Below, one piece after another: positions 1-5,801 of a DNA stretch of 6,870 nt. Every line of letters starts with the position of its first letter. Positions within the stretch are counted from its first letter, which is position 1. This DNA comes from Bacteroidota bacterium. Its GTDB lineage: Bacteria; Bacteroidota; Bacteroidia; Flavobacteriales_D; JABDKJ01. Both the position numbers and the translations under genes were made by a program. The stretch covers positions 1 to 6,870 of the forward strand of contig JAQCAN010000135.1 of NCBI GenBank assembly GCA_027621335.1, read 5' to 3'. Under the pieces are notes generated by a model. That model had not been told where the DNA came from, did not search any database, and saw only the letters and a list, made by a program, of their open reading frames with translations.

Positions 1-514
1 TGGCTTGCCAAGTGTTTTCGTCCAAGACGCTATTGACATAGTCGTTGAATAGGTAACCCAATTGCCTGCGTCCTTCCACAAGGAAATGATCCTCCTTGTT
101 GACGAAGACCCTAGCAATCATGTACCCGATGTCATTCATGCGCGACATACGGAAGGAATCAGCCAGGAAATTATAGACATGGATAATGCCGCAGTAGGAG
201 CGCATCTCGTCTTCCTTTACATAAGAGGTCTTCCAGATGTGATGGCTCTGATCGAACTGGAACACATTGCTATGCATATAGAAGATGAGTGTATCTCCAG
301 CTATGGTCAGTCTGCATTCGTAATCGCTCTTATCCTCGAACTTGATCTCCAAACGATTGTCTAATGCCTGAATTTTATCCGCAAGCTCTGAAGTGTAGTG
401 AGATAGCACAGATTTAAGGCTATTGAACTGTGTGATCGTGTTCTCATAAACGTTCCGCTTCATGCATGAACGCTCTCTGATCATGTCCAATACGAGTTGA
501 GATGCGTCTGCCAT
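1..514 (-). CDS. Conserved protein of unknown function, 3' part cut by the window edge
   Basis: An open minus-strand frame starts at ATG 514-512 and stays open to base 1, giving 171 visible residues without a stop. It begins 7 bases after the proS stop codon, so it is probably co-transcribed and translationally coupled with proS; no strong Shine-Dalgarno is visible. A TTG at 538-536, inside the end of proS, is a possible but less likely alternative start. The protein has no signal peptide or membrane segment and looks cytoplasmic. The first 60 residues are charged and probably helical. After them comes a dense stretch with AGDTLIFYMHSNVFQF (about 72-87), then IIHVYNFLADSFRMSR (about 109-124), then a segment with NDIGYMIARVFVN and VEGRRQLGYLFND. 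From memory this resembles an uncharacterised family found in many Bacteroidota; I could not check this. No catalytic motif is recognised and no function is assigned. Existence of the gene is well supported by length, position and protein-like composition. Confidence 0.8.
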   Translation of the reverse strand, partial: MADASQLVLDMIRERSCMKRNVYENTITQFNSLKSVLSHYTSELADKIQALDNRLEIKFEDKSDYECRLTIAGDTLIFYMHSNVFQFDQSHHIWKTSYVKEDEMRSYCGIIHVYNFLADSFRMSRMNDIGYMIARVFVNKEDHFLVEGRRQLGYLFNDYVNSVLDENTWQA

Positions 515-521
515 GGGATTG

Positions 522-1997
522 TCAATAAGCTCTTGCAAAGATAACCCTCTGAGTGGACGGTTTTCCGCTGTAGATGCATACTCCATCCTCTTTAGGATTG
601 TCCAAAGGAATGTTCCGGATGGTGGCCTTGGTCTCTTCTTTGATCTTCTGTTCAGTCTCCGAACTGCCGTCCCAATGGGCATAGATAAAACCACCCTTCT
701 CATCGAGCACCTTCTTGAACTCCTCATAGGTATCCACCCGAGTGCTCTTTTCTTCCATAAAGGCCTTTGCTTTATTGAAGAGATTGGATTGGATGTCTTC
801 TAACAGCGCAGTGATTCTACTCTCGATTCCATCCAAAGGCATGGATTCTTTCACTTTGGTATCGCGTCTGGCGACTTCAGCTGTGCCATTCTCCAAATCT
901 CGCGGACCTATGGCGATGCGCACTGGGATGCCCTTCAATTCGTACTCTGCGAATTTCCAACCTGGTTTCTTGGTGTCCAGGTCATCGTATTTCACAGTAA
1001 TTCCATGGGCCTTCAGTGATTTCACCAACGGAAGGACTTTTTCACTGATCTGCATGAGCTGCTCTTCCCCTTTATAGATAGGGACGATGACCACTTGGAT
1101 CGGAGCTAATTTTGGGGGGATGACCAAGCCATCATCATCAGAGTGGCTCATGACCAAGGCACCCATCAATCGGGTGGATACGCCCCACGAGGTAGCCCAG
1201 ACATAATCTTGAACCCCTTCCTTATTGGCGAATTTTACATCAAAGGCTTTGGCGAAGTTCTGGCCAAGGAAATGAGATGTGCCTGCCTGTAAGGCTTTAC
1301 CATCTTGCATCATGGCCTCGATGGAGTAGGTGTCCAATGCTCCTGCAAAGCGCTCGCTCTCCGTCTTCACTCCCCTGATTACAGGCATTGCCATGAAGTT
1401 CTCTGCAAAATCAGCATAGACATCCAGCATTCTCAGGGTCTCTTCTACAGCCTCTTCAGAGGTGGCATGGGCAGTATGGCCTTCTTGCCAGAGGAATTCG
1501 GCAGTTCTCAGAAAGAGCCTGGTACGCATTTCCCATCGGACTACGTTCGCCCATTGATTGATGAGAAGAGGCAGATCACGATAGCTCTGGATCCATCCGC
1601 GGTAGGTGTTCCAGATGATGGTCTCTGACGTTGGACGGATTATAAGCTCTTCTTCAAGCTTGGCCTCTGGGTCAACGATGACTCCGCCACCGTTTGGATC
1701 ATTCTTCAATCGGTAATGTGTCACTACGGCACATTCTTTGGCGAAACCCTCCACGTGGGCGGCTTCTTTGCTCAGATAGGACTTAGGGATGAAAAGAGGG
1801 AAATAGGCATTCTGATGGCCTGTCTCCTTGAACATGTCATCCAAGGTGCGCTGCATACGCTCCCAAATGCCATAGCCATGGGGTTTGATGACCATACATC
1901 CGCGCACAGCAGAGTGCTCGGCCAAGTCGGCCTTGACCACCAATTCATTGTACCATTCCGAGTAATTCTCCTCGCGTGTCGTCAGTTCTTTTGCCAT
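522..1997 (-). CDS. proS: Prolyl-tRNA synthetase, short archaeal/eukaryote-type (class II)
   Basis: Charges tRNA-Pro with proline in the cytoplasm, using ATP. The protein has 491 residues, the length of the short ProRS type; the roughly 570-residue bacterial type carries an editing insertion between motifs 2 and 3. Here only about 100 residues separate them, so the cis-editing domain is absent. Visible landmarks are class II motif 1 (about 41-71, GYGIWERM to PLFIP), RPTSET at 121-126, motif 2 (about 152-171, VRWEMRTRLFLRTAEFLWQ), GTSHFLGQNFAK at 239-250 and motif 3 (about 271-290, WGVSTRLMGALVMSH). An anticodon-binding domain follows (about 300-400), then the C-terminal domain ending in ARAY. 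In that last domain three of the four zinc-ligand cysteines of the archaeal type appear replaced (HWDG at 441-444, SSETE, then GVCIYSGKP with one Cys); I recall this as common in Bacteroidota. ATG at 1997 gives the expected MAKELTTREENYSEWY start. First gene of the minus-strand unit. Confidence 0.98.
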   Translation of the reverse strand: MAKELTTREENYSEWYNELVVKADLAEHSAVRGCMVIKPHGYGIWERMQRTLDDMFKETGHQNAYFPLFIPKSYLSKEAAHVEGFAKECAVVTHYRLKNDPNGGGVIVDPEAKLEEELIIRPTSETIIWNTYRGWIQSYRDLPLLINQWANVVRWEMRTRLFLRTAEFLWQEGHTAHATSEEAVEETLRMLDVYADFAENFMAMPVIRGVKTESERFAGALDTYSIEAMMQDGKALQAGTSHFLGQNFAKAFDVKFANKEGVQDYVWATSWGVSTRLMGALVMSHSDDDGLVIPPKLAPIQVVIVPIYKGEEQLMQISEKVLPLVKSLKAHGITVKYDDLDTKKPGWKFAEYELKGIPVRIAIGPRDLENGTAEVARRDTKVKESMPLDGIESRITALLEDIQSNLFNKAKAFMEEKSTRVDTYEEFKKVLDEKGGFIYAHWDGSSETEQKIKEETKATIRNIPLDNPKEDGVCIYSGKPSTQRVIFARAY

Positions 1998-2016
1998 ATT
2001 TCGTGCTTACATTGGC

Positions 2017-2053
2017 CCAATAGGGACAGATGCGCCCTATTCGTTGATATTGG
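2017..2053 (-). promoter_or_regulatory. proS leader with competing hairpins
   Basis: Between 20 and 56 bases upstream of the proS ATG, three pairings can form in the leader RNA. AATAGGG (2019-2025) pairs perfectly with CCCTATT (2035-2041) around a 9-base loop. CCAATA on the minus strand (2053-2048) can pair with TATTGG (2022-2017). The segment 2021-2011 is itself a perfect ATTGG-G-CCAAT inverted repeat. These use overlapping bases, so they exclude one another. No T-tract follows, so it is not an intrinsic terminator. A role in proS expression, or as a protein-binding site, is only inference; short perfect repeats can also arise by chance. Confidence 0.3.
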
Positions 2054-2066
2054 TACGGATCTTGTG

Positions 2067-2098
2067 TTTACAAAATCGGCTAAAAGTAGCTAAATTTA
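2067..2098 (+). promoter_or_regulatory. Candidate Bacteroidota-type promoter for the lipoprotein-porin unit
   Basis: TTTA at 2067-2070 and TAAATTTA at 2091-2098 are 20 bases apart. This is close to the Bacteroidota pattern of TTTG at -33 and TAnnTTTG at -7, with the final G replaced by A in both boxes. The second box lies inside a perfect 10-base palindrome, CTAAATTTAG (2090-2099), which could also be an operator. It would start transcription about 40 bases upstream of the lipoprotein ATG. Matched by eye only. Confidence 0.3.
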
Positions 2099-2110
2099 GA
2101 ACGGCTGAAA
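2081..2110 (-). promoter_or_regulatory. Weak candidate promoter for proS
   Basis: On the minus strand, TACTTTTA (2088-2081) resembles the -7 box TAnnTTTG, and TTTC (2110-2107) lies 18 bases upstream as a poor -33 box. It overlaps the candidate plus-strand promoter, as would be expected for two divergent transcription units sharing 148 bases. It would place the leader hairpins of proS inside the transcript. The match is weak and only the need for a promoter in this gap is firm. Confidence 0.2.
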
Positions 2111-2145
2111 GGGTGAAGAACTCTTAGGCCAATAGACAAAACATC

Positions 2146-3501
2146 ATGAAGAATCACATCTCTATCCTCAGTGCCTCAAGTATGGTCATCCTCCTTGCTT
2201 CATGTTCAGGAAGCAGGCCATTGACCAGCTATGAGGATGACATCTATTATTCCCCAAAGAGCAATAGGGCCTCAGCGACAGTGGCAGATGAGTATATCGA
2301 CATAGATGAACGGAATTACGATTACCTGGGGTCGAATCCACAGCCAAGCACCAGTGCTCAGCAGGAAGATTACTACAATCCTGAGTATCGGGAAGAACTA
2401 AGGGAAGAGCGTAAGGCTCAGGCACCTGTTAGGGCATCTAGGGATTACTATGAGGATGACGATTTCTATTTCAGCAATAGAGCGAGGCGATTCAATAGCT
2501 TCAACATGGGATTCGGATACTATGATCCCTTCTATTCGTATAACTCTTGGTATTCTTACGATCCTTTCTTCCCACGCCCCTCTTTCTGGCAACCCTATTA
2601 CCAGCCTGGCTTCAACTATGGTTGGAACAGCCGTTGGGGATGGAACTTCTCTTATAGTGCATGGGGACCCGGATGGGGAATGGGATATGGTTATGCTCAA
2701 CCCTTCGGATGGGGACAACCTTTCGGATGGGGACCGTACTATGGAGGGGCCTTCGGGCCAGCCTATTACTGTCCGACTGCTTGGAATGGTGGCTTTGCGA
2801 ATAATGACATCTATAACCGATCTACCAATCTCTACACCGGTCAATATACTCCGTTCAATGGCAGTTCGGCCAATCCAGGTACCGATTTGACCAGAGGTAT
2901 CCGTCAAGTTGCTTATGATGAGCTGTATAGAGGGGTTCCTTTGAGCACACGACCTCAGTTGGATAGCCGACCTGCAGCGGTTAGGGAAGAGCGACCTATT
3001 TCGTCCCCTTCTAATGACCTAGCCCGCCCTCAGGAGCAGAACGCCAGACCGGCTGAGCAAAGGCCATCCCAGCCAGATCTTCAAAATGGCACCCGACCTG
3101 TGGACCCGGATTTCGGTAGGCCATCTCAAGAACCTTCAAATATCCGAGATGAGAGACCATCTGGCATTCAGAGGGATGAGGCTCCATCCTATGTGAGACC
3201 GCCTGCGGATCAAGTAAGACCAAGGGATAATAGCTCCATCATGACACCGTCCAATCCTGAGCGTCCTAGGCAGGAGACGCGTCCTTCTTCTCCAAGTCCT
3301 GAACCAACGAAGAGAGGTTTGTTCAACTCAGGAAGAATTCCTCAGGGAAGCTCGAATGACGGAGGAAGCATGAGCTCACCTAGCCGTTCGGTGCCATCTC
3401 CAACCATGAGAAGCACCCCGCCTAGCACACGCCCGGCTAGCAGGCCTTCCAGTCCTAGCAGAGACACTACCCGTCCATCCAGCGGAGGCGGAAGAAGATA
3501 A
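2146..3501 (+). CDS. Low-complexity lipoprotein of unknown function
   Basis: A 451-residue protein. The N-terminus is a lipoprotein signal: MKNH, a hydrophobic run, then the lipobox LASC with the acylated cysteine at 20. The mature protein is therefore lipid-anchored in the envelope. No acidic surface-export tag follows the Cys directly (SGSRP), so surface exposure is undecided. Three regions follow. Residues about 28-110 are acidic and tyrosine-rich, with two related motifs, YEDDIYYS (29-36) and YEDDDFYFS (102-110). Residues about 115-215 are dominated by Trp, Tyr, Phe and Gly, including a tandem QPFGWG pair (185-196). From about 265 to the end the chain is rich in Pro, Ser and Arg with 16 Arg-Pro dipeptides, ending SGGGRR; it is surely disordered. 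No enzymatic domain is recognised. From memory, similar Trp/Tyr/Pro-rich lipoproteins occur in Flavobacteriales, sometimes labelled after vitellogenin; that name carries no function. The porin gene starts 9 bases downstream, so the two are probably one operon. The start ATG is preceded by an A-rich stretch and directly gives the signal peptide. Confidence 0.88.
   Translation: MKNHISILSASSMVILLASCSGSRPLTSYEDDIYYSPKSNRASATVADEYIDIDERNYDYLGSNPQPSTSAQQEDYYNPEYREELREERKAQAPVRASRDYYEDDDFYFSNRARRFNSFNMGFGYYDPFYSYNSWYSYDPFFPRPSFWQPYYQPGFNYGWNSRWGWNFSYSAWGPGWGMGYGYAQPFGWGQPFGWGPYYGGAFGPAYYCPTAWNGGFANNDIYNRSTNLYTGQYTPFNGSSANPGTDLTRGIRQVAYDELYRGVPLSTRPQLDSRPAAVREERPISSPSNDLARPQEQNARPAEQRPSQPDLQNGTRPVDPDFGRPSQEPSNIRDERPSGIQRDEAPSYVRPPADQVRPRDNSSIMTPSNPERPRQETRPSSPSPEPTKRGLFNSGRIPQGSSNDGGSMSSPSRSVPSPTMRSTPPSTRPASRPSSPSRDTTRPSSGGGRR
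2698..2733 (+). repeat. 18-bp tandem duplication in the lipoprotein gene
   Basis: Bases 2698-2715 and 2716-2733 are identical except for one C/T difference and encode QPFGWG twice (residues 185-196). The length keeps the reading frame. It indicates that the aromatic-glycine region grows or shrinks by slippage or unequal exchange. Confidence 0.85.
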
Positions 3502-3510
3502 ATCGTGAAA

Positions 3511-4989
3511 ATGAGAAATGCCTTTTCAAAGACCTTCTTATCAGGGGTCATGCTATTGCTTTGCCTTATCGGTGATGCTCAGAACGAGACGGATGTCACC
3601 CGCTTCATTACCACGGACTTTGGGGGAACTGCCCGCTTCAATGCAATGGGGGGGGCCATGGGTGCGCTTGGAGGCGACCCTTCAACTCTCTTCACTAATC
3701 CAGCAGGAATGGGCGTCTATCGCTCAGGCGAATTCAGCATCAGTCCCACCTTCGTGCCTATGAGAAGTGATGCCCTCATGTACGGAAGGTTATCTAATCA
3801 GAATGAATTCAATTTCAATCTGAATAATCTAGCATATATCAATGTCTATCCCTTTGAGAACAAAGGAAGATGGAAGATGGGTCAACTTGGCTTCTCTTAT
3901 GCACAGATAAAAAATCTGAACGGGGATTACGTGGTATCAGGCGAGCACAGTGATGGTTCCTTGTCTCACGAGATCGCCCAAGATGCCTTTGGAATGCTTC
4001 CCGCAGACTTCGAATTCGATGAACCCTTCTATGTTTCGCCCGCATATCAGACTTTTCTGATCAATCCGGACACAACCACCTCTGAACTGGATTATATCTC
4101 CGCTATCCCGGATGGGACGCGCATCGACCAGCTCTCTGTGTTGAGCAGACGTGGACGAGTAGGAGAGACTACTGTGGGTGGATCGCTGAATTATGATGAT
4201 AAGCTCTACCTAGGAATGGGCATTGGTTTTACAAGGATCGTCTATGATGAATACTTGGATTATCAAGAAGTTATTCTCGATACAGCTCTGACTGATTTGA
4301 ACGCTTTTTCCATGATCCAAGATGTCGAAATGAGGGGAACCGGTCTAAATTTCCGATTCGGGGCTATTTATCGCCCGGTGGATAAAATCCGGATTGCAGG
4401 GTCCTATACTACCCCCACTTGGACGAGCATGACTACAGCTTGGACCACCTCCATCTCCACCTTTTTTGACGATGGAGAACGCTATACGTGGAATGCAGAT
4501 GCCAATGGGTATAACGAGTTCAACATGACCTCTCCCTCGCGGTTGATGGGGGCTATAGGTCTGGTTCTGAGCAAGTCCGTCTTACTGAATGCGGAATATG
4601 AATACGTGGACTATGCTGGCGCGAAGCTCAGGTCTTCCAATCAGACTCCAATAGATTTCGGTGCGTCCAACAGCGCCCTTCAGAGTGAACTTATCTCAGT
4701 GGGTAATCTAAGAGCGGGAGTGGAATACAGGTATGGCACTCTTTCACTCAGAGGGGGGTATGCTTTCTTCCCAAGTCCTTACCAGGAGGGTCGAGTGATC
4801 AACAACAACGATCGCACCGTCCTCAGCGGTGGATTGGGATACCGGAAAGACAAAACGTCAGTGGACCTTGCCTATAGACGCACGAGTTTCGGGACGGACT
4901 TCTATGCCTATGCCCCTGAGAGCCTCCAGGTTGCTCAGATCGATGAGGTTCAGAATAGCATTATCCTCAGTCTAGGCTTTCGCTTTTGA
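3511..4989 (+). CDS. FadL/OmpP1-family outer-membrane beta-barrel protein
   Basis: A porin-like protein of 492 residues from the ATG at 3511, in the size range of the FadL/OmpP1/TodX family, whose known members move long-chain fatty acids or other hydrophobic compounds across the outer membrane. A GTG in frame at 3505 would add two residues; ATG is preferred because GTG starts are uncommon in this group. Residues 1-24 form a Sec signal peptide with a hydrophobic core and a likely cleavage at DAQ/N. The N-terminal part has the family signature: TARFNAMGGAMGALGGD (40-56) and the NPAG motif (63-66), which in FadL lies near the hatch. The rest shows alternating polar and aromatic strands typical of a barrel. 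It ends in LSLGFRF, a terminal Phe as expected for insertion by the BAM machinery. Bacteroidota relatives are sometimes annotated as hemin receptors or aromatic-hydrocarbon porins; the substrate cannot be read from the sequence. It lies 9 bases behind the lipoprotein gene. A run of eight G lies at codons 46-49. Confidence 0.9.
   Translation: MRNAFSKTFLSGVMLLLCLIGDAQNETDVTRFITTDFGGTARFNAMGGAMGALGGDPSTLFTNPAGMGVYRSGEFSISPTFVPMRSDALMYGRLSNQNEFNFNLNNLAYINVYPFENKGRWKMGQLGFSYAQIKNLNGDYVVSGEHSDGSLSHEIAQDAFGMLPADFEFDEPFYVSPAYQTFLINPDTTTSELDYISAIPDGTRIDQLSVLSRRGRVGETTVGGSLNYDDKLYLGMGIGFTRIVYDEYLDYQEVILDTALTDLNAFSMIQDVEMRGTGLNFRFGAIYRPVDKIRIAGSYTTPTWTSMTTAWTTSISTFFDDGERYTWNADANGYNEFNMTSPSRLMGAIGLVLSKSVLLNAEYEYVDYAGAKLRSSNQTPIDFGASNSALQSELISVGNLRAGVEYRYGTLSLRGGYAFFPSPYQEGRVINNNDRTVLSGGLGYRKDKTSVDLAYRRTSFGTDFYAYAPESLQVAQIDEVQNSIILSLGFRF
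3648..3655 (+). repeat. Eight-G homopolymer tract in the porin gene
   Basis: G8 spans the end of codon 46 to the start of codon 49 (Met-Gly-Gly-Ala). It is the longest G run I noticed; others in the window reach six. Loss of one G moves reading into the frame that stops at 3761-3763; gain of one G leads to TAA at 3696-3698. Either change would abolish the barrel. Confidence 0.9.
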
Positions 4990-4995
4990 TATATG

Positions 4996-5022
4996 AAAAA
5001 GGCCCTCAATGGATGAGGGCCT
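4996..5022 (-). terminator. Intrinsic terminator of the Nif3-zinc ribbon unit
   Basis: A perfect 9-bp GC-rich stem (AGGCCCTCA at 5000-5008, TGAGGGCCT at 5014-5022) with a 5-base loop. On the minus strand it is followed by five T (5000-4996), making a standard Rho-independent terminator 26 bases after the stop of the zinc-ribbon gene. On the plus strand no T-tract follows the stem, so it would stop porin transcripts only weakly; the same hairpin may still protect their 3' end. It sits in the 58-base gap between convergent genes. Confidence 0.85.
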
Positions 5023-5047
5023 CAGAATATCGTTCTCGGAATACCGA

Positions 5048-5797
5048 TCAAGCTTCGGTCTCTTCCTTGTCTACAAGGATCCTTCCGCAATGTTCACATA
5101 CAATGATCTTCTTATAAGTCTTGATGTCCAATTGGCGCTGCGGTGGAATCTTGTTGAAACAACCACCGCAAGAGTCACGCTCCACCTTGACCACGGCCAA
5201 GCCATTTCTAGCCGAACCTCTTAGTCGATTATAGGCATTGAGCAATCTTGGCTCGATAAGAGCCTCGGCCGCTTTTGACTTCTTGAGCAATGAGCTTTCT
5301 TCCTTCTCAGTCTCCTTTACAATGTCATCCAACTCCTTCTTCTTCGCCTTCAGGTGCTTGGTGCGCTCAGAATAGCGCTCCTTCACTTCCTCTTCTACTT
5401 CTTTCTTGGCGTCCATTGAAGCCGCCAATTCCTTCATCTTCTTCTCAGAAAGTTGAATCTCCAGATTCTGGTATTCAATCTCTTTATTCAAGGATTCGAA
5501 CTCGCGGTTATTACGGACAGAGTTCTGTTGTTCTGTGTATTTCTTTATGGCCGCTTTGGAATCCTTAATGGCATTTTTCCGAGCTGTGATGGCCTCTTCG
5601 TATTGCTTGGCCTCTTCTTCCAATTTTGACAATCTGGTCTCAAGACCGGCTACCTCATCTTCAAGGTCCTGAACCTCAAGAGGTAGCTCTCCCCGCACCT
5701 GACGGATTTTATCTATCTCAGAATCAAGGCTTTGAAGGTCCCAAAGTGCGTTGAGTTTGTCTTCTACTATATTCCCAGTTTTTGCTTTTGTCGCCAT
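5048..5797 (-). CDS. Coiled-coil protein with C-terminal C4 zinc ribbon (COG1579 type)
   Basis: A 249-residue cytoplasmic protein. Residues about 15-175 are highly charged (Glu, Lys) with heptad-like spacing and form a long helical hairpin; they include VRNNREFESLNKEIE (94-108), a conserved turn region of this family. The C-terminal part has two CXXC pairs, C210/C213 and C234/C237, separated by 20 residues, with the conserved IPPQ between them: a C4 zinc ribbon. Members of this family include Helicobacter HP0958 (FlgZ), linked to RpoN and flagellin mRNA, and Chlamydia CT398. These suggest a scaffold or nucleic-acid/protein adaptor role, but the function in Bacteroidota is not established. The gene starts 4 bases after the Nif3 stop codon, so the two are almost certainly one operon, and it ends before a strong terminator. 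ATG at 5797 gives the usual family length. Confidence 0.93.
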   Translation of the reverse strand: MATKAKTGNIVEDKLNALWDLQSLDSEIDKIRQVRGELPLEVQDLEDEVAGLETRLSKLEEEAKQYEEAITARKNAIKDSKAAIKKYTEQQNSVRNNREFESLNKEIEYQNLEIQLSEKKMKELAASMDAKKEVEEEVKERYSERTKHLKAKKKELDDIVKETEKEESSLLKKSKAAEALIEPRLLNAYNRLRGSARNGLAVVKVERDSCGGCFNKIPPQRQLDIKTYKKIIVCEHCGRILVDKEETEA

Positions 5798-5801
5798 TGA
5801 A

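Noticed and set aside
62..364. Plus-strand 100-codon frame at the left edge
   Set aside because: Antisense to the longer open minus-strand frame that starts right behind proS and has dense, protein-like blocks.
1716..2093. Plus-strand 125-codon frame over the 5' end of proS and the intergenic region
   Set aside because: Mostly antisense to a certain gene; its product has no recognisable protein character.
2014..2135. Similar GGCC(C)AATAG words near both divergent start codons (2014 and 2127)
   Set aside because: Short, imperfect and in the wrong relative orientation for a symmetric operator; probably chance.
2398..2907. A 169-codon minus-strand frame and a 146-codon plus-strand frame (2450-2890) over the lipoprotein gene
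   Set aside because: Both lie across the codon-biased aromatic/low-complexity part of the lipoprotein gene; their products are Ile/Arg/Ser-rich without domain features. The lipoprotein frame has a signal peptide and fits the operon spacing.
3505..3507. GTG as start codon of the porin gene
   Set aside because: Possible, but ATG six bases later gives an equally good signal peptide and is the more usual start; the difference is two residues.
4996..5022. Hairpin as a full bidirectional terminator
   Set aside because: Only the minus strand has a T-tract after the stem; on the plus strand the A-tract precedes it and no T-run follows.
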